Positions 50,824 through 61,942 of a DNA stretch of 64,000 bases are shown here, one piece after another. The notes below the pieces were generated by a model. The model was not told where the DNA came from. It did not search any database and worked only from the letters and a program-made list of their open reading frames with translations. The position numbers and the translations under genes are program-made. The stretch is from the NCBI GenBank assembly GCA_017562135.1, contig QEYB01001046.1:2852001-2916000 (forward strand), read 5' to 3'. Every line of letters begins with the position of its first letter. Position 1 is the first letter of the stretch. Source of the DNA: Dipylidium caninum. Lineage: Eukaryota; Platyhelminthes; Cestoda; Cyclophyllidea; Dipylidiidae.

Positions 50824-52492
50824 TTACACTAATAAAGAATGCAAATACCACACTCTTATCGCAAGTGTCCGACATACTTCAGTGGTTGACATAACCCACT
50901 GATTAAAACTAAGAAGATATCAAAAAGATGTAACAAACCGAACGGTTTATGTCTCCAAAACACGTCCATTTATCTGTGTCTTCTACGGCCACCGCCCATT
51001 TGGAATGATCCTGTGTTGATTTGAAACTCACATTTATCGTTGCTGGCCATTTCAACTCCTTAACGTTTTTAACCTTTTAAAATAGAAAATATCAGTGATA
51101 CGTAATATAATGTTGCCAAACCCCATCAAAAATCAGGTAAGAAAGTTTTTTTGTATGAAGAAGTGGATTAAGCCCAACTCTCATAGACACAACTGAAAAT
51201 AACACTTAAGCACAAATTTACACGGATATCTAAAAACTGCGAACCATGTACGAGAGTGGTAAACACAAAATAATCTCATTAATGTATTTTGAGCACCACG
51301 AAGAGGCCCTATACTAATAATCAACAACACATAGAAGCGTAAAGTTAAAAATAAAGGACGTTAATTTACCCAAAATTCAGTGCTGCAGTTGGAAGGGAGA
51401 TTTGAATCCGTATGCCGCCATGTCTCCACGTAGAGAGAGACCTTCAAGTTAGCAGCAACCATTTCGGAGTACAAATCTAGAGGAAAAAGTGGAGTTCCAA
51501 AGCTGCGTGCACGTGTGTGTATGTGTGATATTTTGCTTACCAGCATGAAATTTCCGGGATTTTGTAAACTGTCGCACGAGAAAGTCATTTTGAGTTGCCG
51601 TAAGATTCGTGATTAGAGCTAGGCTTCCATTTCTTCGATTAGTATGATTGAAAACTTCTCTCAACAAAGGAACAAATTTTTCAACAGATTCCGGGAGTCT
51701 GTAGCTTTGAATTAGAGGTCTGCTTATGATCAAGTGATCCGCTAAATGAAAAAAAATTATTGTTAGAAATAATTTCACAGATCTTCTCAACTATATGACA
51801 GGAGAATAAACCATACGTTGTGAATAAAACATCTTAACTAAGTAGAGATGCATCAAGTATTTAAACAAACGACACACACCAATCAGTGGTAGAGTTGAAT
51901 AATTTAAAGAGACGCAAAAAAAGTGTTGAGCGTAGTGTTTGCTAGTTTCTGGATAGACAAACCGCCCCGAGTTCATTGAAAGCTCTGGTACACTGTGAAT
52001 GAGCCAGAAACCCTTCTCGCTCTCAGTGAATGCAAAAAACCCTAAAACAATTCAAATCATATAAAACTAAGTAGTTAAGAGTTTAGAATTAATTACTGAA
52101 CACATCTACCTTTCATATGACCGTACCATACGTCATATGCTAGCGCGGAATAGGAAGGCAATTCATCATTGTATATTGCATAAACAAAATCATCGCATGT
52201 ACTATTGTAGACCTGTTCAAAGGTATGCTTAAGGAAACTATCTTTCCTAAGATCCGAGGATGACAGGCTCCAGTCCAGGTGATCAGGGGAAATGAATGTG
52301 TAGGAAAAACTACCGGGAAATTTGTATGCTAAATACCTATGTGAGGGGTCAGCTGATTGGGATCATAATTGATTCATACCAATCGACAAAGAGGCCACGA
52401 TCATCAAGACATCCGAGTTCAGATCTCACGACAGATTTCAACAAAATCAAACAGGAAATCACGAAGCAGGGTCGCTTTAAATTCGCCGGTGG
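50824..52492 (-). CDS. DNASE2: Deoxyribonuclease II (lysosomal acid endonuclease)
   Basis: Seven exons in transcript order: 52380-52492, 52110-52336, 51880-52041, 51541-51741, 51370-51476, 50939-51073 and 50824-50898 (stop). Introns are 43, 68, 138, 64, 296 and 40 bp; every phase matches. The total is 1020 nt (339 residues plus an initiator), near the usual 350-360. Family landmarks run in order: CLDD then VDWYLAYKFPG at the N-terminus, AIYNDELP, GFWLIHSVPEL with the conserved His, FFCVSLNY, DLYSEMVAANLKV, LPSNCS, QDHSKWAV and WTCFGDINR. HSK (50999-51007) is the catalytic HxK motif, and a C-terminal Cys matches the one in the GGGTLC region. DNase II degrades DNA from engulfed cells in lysosomes at acid pH, leaving 3'-phosphate ends. 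A hydrophobic signal-like segment (CFVISCLILLKSVV) opens the protein. The first exon has no ATG but is in frame right at its acceptor. Confidence 0.92.
52337..52379 (-). other. 43-bp intron splitting the DNase II VDW motif
   Basis: Unspliced, the frame breaks between VDW and LAYKFPG. Removing the 43 bases from GTATGA to CACATAG restores VDWYLAYKFP, which aligns directly with VDWFVVYKLP of other DNase II proteins. The restored motif is strong evidence that this is a true intron and not a frameshift or sequencing error. Confidence 0.8.
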
Positions 52493-53101
52493 CTGGAGCG
52501 AAAAATTAAGAACCTGGGTTACAACTTGTTACTAAGCTCAAACTTAAAAAAGAACACTTTAACAGCGAAAAAAAAACAAGCAGGCTCGATAGTCTAAGAC
52601 ACTACGTTTTTTTGCTGCCATGTATGAGGACAATCAGAAAGACAGAAAATGAAAGAACACAACGAGCTCAAATAATAGGATTATGCCACAAAGGACCTTG
52701 AGACAGTTTACTCTTTCTATTAAAAGAAAAACAATTGTCAATTAAAGAATGTTATAAAGTCACGGCTATTTAAGAAATCATAAACTCCGGTTAAGGCAAC
52801 TAATCGTTTGAACCATGGTGTTTAGAGCAGTAGAAAAACGTTTGATATTTTACTTCAACTCAGCGCAGTACTGCCGTCCTCCGTCGCCATCACGGACACG
52901 TAGCCCGGTATTCCAGAATCAGATGTCTCGTTGCTGGCCGTCGCTCGCAAAATTTTTACTACCAAGAACATTTCACAGATACCTTAATGGAAGAACTACG
53001 AAGCCCTGTGCCCGTACATGCGTCTAAAGTCAAGTTCGCTGCTTGAGGAAGACTATGAATAAGAATCCTGAGGGACAAAATAGTCAAATTCGGTTATCTC
53101 C
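52493..53101. other. Upstream flank of DNase II; no gene recognised
   Basis: AT-rich, A-rich on the + strand. It contains the TTTTTCGCTCCAG acceptor (minus strand) just ahead of the first DNase II exon. The DNase II reading frame stays open for some distance upstream of that acceptor but without an ATG. I see no other coding exon, repeat or RNA gene here. Confidence 0.4.
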
Positions 53102-53742
53102 TCACTTTAAACACGATAACCCAAGTCCCTGAACCCTCTCAAACACCAGCGTTCCAACTGTATTGTGCCACTCTCGCAAATTCAATTGGCCAACTTTATG
53201 GTTGCTCCTCTGGAGACAGGCGTCCACAAGCGCAATAGACCATCTATCGTCTGAAATAGCTTTATTAATAAACTTATCCGCCAATTCTAGCTTTTCCCTA
53301 GTGAAGACCAACGCCGCCAAACAGCAACTTTCAAAATCCATATTCTTTTTTTTCCAAGAATCTATCGTGGATAACACAAGAACTAAACCAACGCTAGTAC
53401 ACAAATCTGACAAACTCATAACTGAACGCTAAGAGGATGAACTCAACAAGCGGTACCTACTCGAGGACGCCTCAAAAACCAGATTAATGAGAGGAGGCAG
53501 GAACCTACTCCATTTATCAAATAATGAAGAAGCCACCCATATGAATAAATTCACGGGCCCTCTTTTTATCCTGTTACAATTGCAAATGAAAAACCGATCT
53601 ATACCCAAACAGACGGCTAGAGGTTGTGTCACCCCCTGATGTAGAGGCCGGTTCCACAAGGTTACGTAAAAAATATATCTCGGAAAGTCAATCCAAGTAG
53701 AAAAAAACGAGGGAAAAACAGATGCCAATAAAATAGCCGCTA
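53102..53742 (-). other. Unidentified two-part open region downstream of the sugar transporter
   Basis: A minus-strand frame of about 95 codons runs down to about 53464. Removing a 39-bp GT-AG stretch (GTAGGT to GTTCAG) joins it in phase to a second frame that stops at 53102. The second part looks helical (REKLELADKFINKAISDDRW). I recognise no family. There is no ATG at the start, and it begins within about 20 bases of the transporter stop codon. Minus-strand AATAAA at 53261-53266 lies inside it, so it could simply be the transporter's 3' UTR. Confidence 0.2.
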
Positions 53743-53758
53743 TCGTTCAGCATGTTAA

Positions 53759-56252
53759 CTAGACGGGTTTGATGTCACTTTCAGATTTCACCGTCTTATG
53801 GTCCTCTGTCTGCTCATCTCCTCCCAATGGTTTCGCCACAGCTGGCGGTGGCAAATAGCCGTAGAAGACGGTAGCACCAATGACTAAGAAATTGCCGATT
53901 ACGAGATGTGCTGTAAGGGCTGTATCAAAGAAGAGAACCGAAGCAACAAGGGTGAGGGCGATTGCCACTGAGGTAGCAAACGTCTTGAGAATGTTGTCAG
54001 CATACCGCACTACTGCGGCCACCAGTAGACCACCAATTGACTGGACCAGAATGACCGCCCACACGAAGCCATCGTAACCAAAGAAGAATCCGTGGATAGA
54101 GACGGTCTCATGGTCCTCAAAGAAGGTCTGAGCAAGACTGGTAATAATGCCGTAGATGGAGAGTTGGATGTTGCGCATCACAATAGTCTTTTGGGTAGAT
54201 TTGAGGACTAACTCGAAGAAAATGCCAGAGAATCCAGAGAGCATACATGCGGTTATAACAGAGACCAGACCGAACAGGGGATTCTGCTTCAGTTCCTTTG
54301 AAGCTACCAAGGCCGCAGATTTTGTACTTTTACCAGGTTCAAACTGAGCAGTGACAACGCCGACGAAAAGGAGTAAGAGTGCGGCCCAGTGTTTCGCGGT
54401 TAGGACACGATGCAAAAGAATGCGAAAGAAGAGGACGGTTGTAAATACCTTTAACTGATAAGTTACCTAAAACGGGAAGTACATGGCCTTAAATGTCTCA
54501 GTTATAAAAGTTTTTAAAAATTGTGACAAGAGGTCATTGCTTCAGTAAGTCTACACAAAAGAAAGCAAACTAAGCAGTTAGTGAGTGATACTTAAGCCTT
54601 ATGTGCTCCACTTTAGTTAACCTCCAGTCATATGAAAATCATTGTCATAATATCGAAAATTTACTAAAAAGTGTGCTAGTCCTGGCTTCTGTTCTGACGT
54701 CTGTTACTGGGTGCAGTAATCTATGAGAAAGTAGACGATTCCCTTTAGACACTTTAAGTTACTAATATACATTAATTATAAGAGTATAGTAACAAGCGAA
54801 AACACGAACTATTTTTGACAACTTATGGCGAAAAGGGCCAAGAAGCAATCGCCAAATGACTAGAAATTTTAAACAGGAAAAAAAAATAAATAAGTGCTCC
54901 AAAATTGGACCAGGAGATAGGCGTGGTAGGCCCATTTCCAACAGGATTATAAAAGAACCAAGTTTGAAGATAAGTTCCAGAATACGAAAGTGGATTGCAA
55001 GAGGAAGCGAAGTCAGCAAGGGCAGCAACAGAACGAAAAATAGGGAGCAAAACAATATAAATAGACTTTGAAATCCTATCCAACCATAAATGGTTAACGC
55101 CACAATCGCTAGTTCCAAAATTAACTTTCGTTCATAAGTGTCTAAGTGTCCGTGAAAAGCAAAATTGGAGAAAGAAGTGAAGTGAAACAAAGTTAAAATA
55201 CGTGCCAATATCAAAAAATTGGTGTGCCACCGTAACTAAGGTAAAAGACAAAAGAGGATATAAGTTGTCGAATAAGACCCCGATGAAAAGATTTGTGACA
55301 CGTTATATGAATAGCAATACAAAATATAGATGACAGTTGGAGCAGAACCTAATAAGAGTTGTAAGGCAAGTTAAGATAGGGAAATGCCATGAATATGCAA
55401 ACGACTGGTAGATGTGAATGAAAATATCTAAATGGAACTAAATGGCCAAATAGCTCAGTGGTCAGAATTAAAGAAATACAGGACGAAAGTATGAAATAAA
55501 TTCTGGCACAAAAAGAATAGGGTAAATAGATAATATGGTTAAATGTGGATGAACGTAAATATGTCTTAGAAACAGGGTTGAAACGTAAGATCTTGATTTT
55601 CACTTTGGCAAATTAGTGTGAGTAAGAAGCTCCAACACAGTCCAGAGAAGTCAATAGAAAGAGCTCTACAATAAATACCACAGGAGGGGGGGGGGGGGGG
55701 GGGGGAACATGACACGAGAGCGTAAACAGCGAAGGAGAGTTGTTATAAGAGAAATCGATGGGCAAGTGAATCTGAAAGGCTAGAGTGAATTGAGAGAGTT
55801 CAAAAAGAAGGGCCAAGAGGGAATATGAACTAAGTCGAATAAAAAAGACAAAGGATCACAGAGTAGTCAACAACATCCATAAATATAACAGTGATGAATA
55901 AAACACAAGCATACCTGGAAGACGCTGGGATTCAAATGAGAAATAGCTACGTAGATTAGATTATTCTGTATGGCGTAAAAGATCCCGGGAACACCGATGA
56001 GGAGGTTGTCGCGCCAGTCACGGAGGAGATTAGTGTGTAGGTTGGAGATGAAGCCACGGAATTTTCCGCCTTCTTCTACCAGCCATACGAGCCCCATACA
56101 CACCAAAAACTTAACCACCTCGCTCATTGTTACAGCAGTGGTGGAAATAAAAATATCGCCAGGACGAGCACGCACGTAGCGGGAGAGCAATACAAGAACC
56201 ACATTCTGCAAAGTTAGGAAGATCAGCGAACCATATTTCATAAATTTTCCAT
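53759..56252 (-). CDS. UDP-galactose/UDP-sugar transporter, SLC35A family
   Basis: Two long exons: 55915-56252 and 53759-54466 (stop), separated by a 1448-bp intron; both phases are 0 at the junction. The first has MKYGSLIFLTLQNVVLVLLS, then RARPGDIFISTTAVTMSEV and IQNNLIYVAISHLNPSVFQ. The second opens with VTYQLKVFTTVLFF and has GFSGIFFELVLK, RNIQLSIYG, HGFFFGYDGFVW and VVRYADNILKTFATS. These are the signature segments of SLC35A2/A3-type Golgi nucleotide-sugar antiporters, with about ten membrane spans, which exchange UDP-sugar for UMP. Substrate cannot be read from sequence; UDP-galactose or UDP-GlcNAc are the likeliest. From the Met at 56241 the protein is 344 residues, a normal length. 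The exon itself begins two bases into a codon after a GTTTTGTAG acceptor, so a short upstream coding exon is also possible. Confidence 0.9.
54467..55914 (-). other. Intron of the SLC35A-type transporter
   Basis: It runs from GTATGC at the donor to a CCCGTTTTAG acceptor on the minus strand. It is A-rich on the + strand (T-rich in sense). A long hydrophobic frame at 54762-55214 results from this T-richness and has no family resemblance. A 20-base G tract lies at 55686-55705. Confidence 0.7.
55686..55705 (+). repeat. Homopolymer of 20 G (poly-C in the transporter pre-mRNA)
   Basis: An uninterrupted run of twenty G, preceded by GGA, sits in the transporter intron. It is the longest homopolymer in the window. 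Its true length is doubtful because such runs are prone to sequencing and assembly error. Confidence 0.9.
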
Positions 56253-59200
56253 CTACAAAACAGTCAAACAATGATTAGGCCAATATTACTGACCGCGCAG
56301 TTAAGGGGTATCAAAAGAAGGCTTTTATAGTGGGCGAAAACCCCCGAGCCCCTCGATTGTTAATTTTTCTTAACGGAAAGTCGGTCTTTTTTGTGAGGAC
56401 TTTGCCCTCGTAAGACCATAATGTTAGGGAATGACAACTTCGATAGGTCACACAATTAAGTCGATTGCTGGAGAAGCCCAGAAAATGAAACATCGCCCCG
56501 TTACATTCTATACACTGACCAGTATTTACCATCGTTCAATTACTAAATTAGTAAAAGGTAAGGCGAGTTACCATCAAAAGGAAGTCCCAATACATGTGAT
56601 AAAATACTATGTCCACATTACCGCAAAAGAAAGGTACGATAACGATGCCTTGCTTCTCAACACGATAGAGTTAAATGTTAAGTGAAGAAGAAACTGTAAC
56701 AAACCGATATAAATTGAAGATAAAATCTAAAGTAGGGGAAATTACGGAATAGAACAATATTCGCAAGCTTGTTATGACTGGACTGTCGGAACAAAAGCGT
56801 GGTGATGCTCCTCCCCATCCACGCTGTCTGCTATTTATAAACTTAGTTTTCTAGAAGTATGACGTGTACAGAGTGGGTGGAAAGATTAAGAGGCTACTAA
56901 ATATTAATTATACAAAAAGGCGTAGTGGTGAAATTTCAGGAGCACTTAAGTGGGAGCCGAGATGAAACAACGATCGCACAACCCACTGCAGATGACAACA
57001 AAATTGAGTTGACATTGAACTGAGTTTATCGGAAGAAAAACGTCTACTCCGATTTAAAAAATAATTTAGATCATTGTGGTTATGCATCAACCCGTACAGA
57101 GGTGTTTCTATTGGACAAAAGTGTCTGGCAGTAAAAAAGCTTTGGAAATAAAAGAATTACTACTACCTCACTTTAGAGCTGAGCACAATATAACTTTTAA
57201 CATTAGTGGGAACAAACTACAGGACAGTCTGTGTGAGATATTGGGTGTCACTAATTATTTAATCATATATCATGTTCGTGTTTCATAAAGAAACAAAAAC
57301 ATTCACACGAAAAAAGTATTTAAAAAAATTAGTCTCGAATAATACATAACATTTGTAAGGTATGGTCTTTGTCCTTAAATTAAAATCGCAATAATCAGAT
57401 CCCGACAACTAAAAGAAAACAGTGAAGTCGGTAATTCAATAGTAATTTTTAAAAGCTAGAGAAGGAATTGCTTAGAGTCTACTTCAGAGGGATACTACAA
57501 GTTGAAACCCCTTCATAAATACAAGGCATGGTTACGTCTTGGGTAGAGACATGACTAGACTGGAAAAGCGTTCCAAGTGACTATACATTGTTTGGGCCTG
57601 ACGGCAAGCATGAAAAGTGATAGGAAAAGTAGAAGACTGCGCTAATGTGCCTTACTGTAGGAAGGAGTTATAGTGGAGGATTCATAACCAACAATGGGTA
57701 AAATGTGATTTCTGAAGACAAATCTATGACGTTGCTCCTATAGTGAAAGTTGCAAACACGGCGTTAGCCGCTGACTGCCGGTGAGAACTGACACATTTAA
57801 ATATCCTAAGCAAAATGCGTGATCCAACAAAAATGAGGACTGAATGCTTTTTTTTAGAACAGTACCATATATGCGCGCTACTGAGTCATTAATACTACTT
57901 AGTTTTCGGAAATATGACGAAGCAAAGAAGTAGGTTCACTGAGTCATGGGCACAAGTAAGACGAAAAATGATAAGCATTTACTGAAAAAGCTTTAAAAGC
58001 TTTCGAAGTTCCATTTATTAGACAATGCAGAAATAATTGATGTGTGGTACATTTCACAGTGTACAGAAATAAGAACAAGAAGCAACTTTTGGTCACGGAA
58101 CTCAAGAAAAATGTGCGGCAAAATAACTTACATCGAGAAGACGCCGACAAGTCACTGGGGGATAAACGCATGGGATAAGGTGCTGCGAAACAGAAACCAA
58201 AAATTTAATAGAAACTAACCCCAGAACCACAGGATAAGTACCAAAACTCGACAATGAAATAAGTTTGATAAATGAAGGAAGTAGTTTTGTAACGGTCAGA
58301 AATGGGGATAAACGTCTTTTCGACTCCAGTGTGTAGCGCTAAGAGGTAAATGAACACAAAAAAAACTAGTTATGATCGTCATTCTAACAAATTAGAAATA
58401 CAGTTAAATTGTAAAACGAATCGAGCGTTTCACGGAAGGTGAGATTAGCGATCATTTGTCTGAAAGTATACTGAAATCGTGATACGAAAATTTTTGTCAT
58501 ACACCATTTTTTGCATTGTCTTTCCGTTTGATACCATTTTGAGCCACAGATTGAGAAGTAACAATACTCATACAACTCTCGGATATGAAATTGAAAACCA
58601 TTAATTATACCGTACCATTTCAAGTTTCTAACGAAGTTGGAGGCTTAGTGCTTCAACTGTACACTTCACAAATAAGTTCCTATAATCAAGTTTAAAAACT
58701 TTTAGTGGTTTGTTAATACTTAATACCAAAATCCTGGGTCCTCTAAGGTAGTAGATTATATCAAAATAATCCCCCCAAAGTCACCTGTGATAAGAACGAG
58801 AAACCTCCTTGCAATGCTTTGTTCCAAAGTATTAGGTAACCATCATAGGTAAATTGCCTCTCTATTTTACACTCATTACATAAGATAGGGAAAATGGCAA
58901 TTATTAAATTGATAAAATAACAAAATCTAAGAAACGACCGAACGACCAAATAGAAAATAAAGTAAAATGACCAGGCAAGTAAAGGCCACAAAACATCTAT
59001 CATATAAGAAGGTCAGCTAAGAGAAGAACCTATTTTTTATAGCAAGGTGGAATACCGAGATAAATGCACACGGTCGACACTGGAATTTCGAGATTAATAT
59101 GCGTTAAGGGGTGTATTCTGCTCCACAAGAGTCCGACTTTATTCTATTTGGCTATGACGAACACCAACTGAAGCGAAAGAGATGAGAACCTTAAGACGGA

Positions 59201-61942
59201 GAACTTTACGCGCATTTTGGTAGGCAAGACAGGTAAATTGGGCACAATCCAACACTGGAACATACATTTACCACAGTTCTCAAAATAGGAAACAGTTATA
59301 CATCTGTCTCCATAATTTGACATGAATGTTTTATAACAAGACCGGGAAATTTTTTCTAACAAACAAGTGTCATTAGGAAAGCCATCAAAATGATGGAAAG
59401 GCCTCATTTCCCTTTTACAAATTACAGTCAACATATGCGTGCATTTTATTGCATTTGTTAAAACGTCAATTATGCTTCAAGAGTGTCTCAGTAAAGAAAC
59501 CACGTAAAAACATGGATTAGAGAGGTTACTGCTTCCAGCACAATTGAAAATACACGAGTTCCGTGTTTAAGGTCTAAAATCTAGGGATGGCCTTAAATAC
59601 GAGAAAACTATATCGTGAACGAACGTACTATAAGAAAAAAGGGCGAAGTAAAAGTAACGATGGTGTTAATGCAACAGTAAAAATAATGCAATTAAGTATG
59701 TTGGCAGGCGTGATACGTAGTACTTCATTGCATGTTCTTATAAGGTATATAATCTCGGACGGGTAAAACGACAGAGTACGCATAAAAATCAACCACGATA
59801 CATGTGAATTGAAAACTTTTGTTAAGAATTTTTTTATGAATACCGCAGAGTGAAGCGATGAGATGGGCAGTACAAAAGAAGCATAAAAGCGTGACAAAAA
59901 CAGTATGGCGTAAGTAAAAGCGTAATGAGTCCAGAAGCAGCCGATGTTAGCCATTCGCCAAAAGCAAGAAGGTATTTTAAAGTGAAGGACAAGACATTCA
60001 GCCACAATTCGGCAAAACTTACCGAACAGCAAGCAGAAGATCCACAGAATCCGCCGCTCACAGCAATTTCGTAAAACATTGTTTTGAAAGGGAATGCGGC
60101 ATTAAACCTTCCATAAATCAAATCCCAAAATTAACAACTATTTTAAATTGAAATAATTTTTGTCTTATAGAGTTTTCTGTGGTTTTTGCAATGTTGCAAT
60201 GAAACTAATATCGAAACTACCAAAAAAAGTACCTTTTAGCACAGTCTTATCCACATCAACATTCCTATTGTTGGCTAGAATAGGATGCTAATATATGTAG
60301 CCATCGGTTTGGTAAATGAAAGCCGGACCTCTTTCAGTCTTTCACGATTTAAACTCAACTCCCGTGGAGACAAGTACACCTTGTTGTCTATTACAACAAT
60401 ATTTGGACGATTTCATTTAATGCACAATATTTTATCCCATCTGCCGGCAAAATAAAGCAAATGCATTGCACCTGAGCCACGTCAGAACTGTTACAATTGG
60501 GCATTACAACAAGTCACAGGCACGGCAAAATTAATCATGGAAATTATGTTAATGCGTTTAGAAATACCGTAGCATAAGACATAGAGCAAGTAAATAATAC
60601 GACCCGTCTGAAAAGGAACTTTGAAATATTAAAATATGAATAGCATCTCAATTTTGTAATCTGTTATTGGATTTGGCGAGCACTTTCCGTGGATGTTTGA
60701 AGTTTCTCTGCTCCATTCATTCAACTATCTTATACATAGTTTCTAATTGAGTCAACGTATTTTTTCGAAACGTAATGAAATCAAAATAAGGTTGAAATTC
60801 ACTCATGCACTAATTGCCGAGTCATAAAATTTGAGTAAGAATTTTTGTCCCGATGTTTCTTGCCACTGGGACGGAGTTAGGACGTCAGAATAAAGCTCCA
60901 CGTATTTTTAAGTCATAACGGGAGAAAGATGAAGCATTCCAATGATTTGATATTTTCTTGAGACTAGTCATTCCACCACTCGACCTAATATCACTCATCT
61001 GTCAATTTTTACTTCTCTAAAATCCCAAACATTTATTCAGACTAAGGTGATATCAAGATTCATTTGCGGAAAGCATCCCAATAAGAACTTGCGCTAATAT
61101 GATGAGTTTTCCAACATGATTAATTCGTTATTAAAGAAACTCTAGAAACGAAAGTACTTAATTTGGACATCTTACAATCAGATTGAATACGCCTTCAAGA
61201 CATACTTAATGGGTACCCACCATCTCTTTTAATGAAACAAGCAGTAGTGGAATTTGACCGCAATATTAAAGGTAAAAGCAAGTTTTATCAACAACTATCC
61301 GTTCAGGAGAATAGATGAAGAAATGTTCAGTTAAATAAATCAGACCGGATGCTCACTCGCAGGTGCATACAATATGTCCTTTTATGCAAATAACCGGTGT
61401 TTTCCCAAAAAAATACAAGTTCCGAACGGCCATGGTTGTGTTAATGGCAACGTCGAATCGTTCATCACTTGCGGTTTTGGATGAAGCGACGTGATTTATA
61501 TAATGCTTATTCACCTTAAGGTGTGTCGAGGCCGTAACTTACATATTCAGGTTAGTTCGAAGAAAAATGACGGAACTAAACGAATTAGAGTTAGAGAGCA
61601 TGTTAAAATCGTACCGCGCTGTTTAAATGACCTCTGCGTACCGAAGACTGAAGAGAAAAGGATAAGTTATGGGGGCGTTGCCAACCGATTGTCTCCAGGT
61701 TCTTATGGAATCCCGACCTTTTTTCACAATAACTCATTCACAGGCTACGGAACTGAATACGAGGACGAAATTTAAAAAGACTCATAAACATAGTAAAGCT
61801 TAAAGCACCTAACATATTTTTATTTAACATATGTATTTCTGCATCTTACTGCTCAGAGATTTAGGAACATTTGCGCCGTTTGTTTTATTGTACCAAAAAT
61901 CGACCTCACGTTTCGTCACCGCCTAAATACCTACTTTTTCGC
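56253..61942. other. About 5.7 kb between the transporter (-) and UTP6 (+), no gene recognised
   Basis: AT-rich and A-rich on the + strand nearly to 61.9 kb, like the confirmed minus-strand introns. This suggests the transporter's transcription unit, including a non-coding first exon, may extend most of the way to UTP6. No confident exon, transposon, tandem array or RNA gene was found. The + strand frame at 61491-61775 is the longest near UTP6 but resembles nothing known to me. Confidence 0.4.

Noticed and set aside
52337..52379. Apparent frameshift in DNase II suggesting a pseudogene
   Set aside because: A 43-bp GT-AG intron explains it and restores the conserved VDWYLAYKFP motif.
54762..55214. 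150-codon hydrophobic minus-strand frame
   Set aside because: Lies wholly in the transporter intron; hydrophobicity follows from sense-strand T-richness.
59628..60121. Overlapping long minus-strand frames
   Set aside because: AT-rich, low-complexity hydrophobic translations with no domain and no splice-consistent partner.
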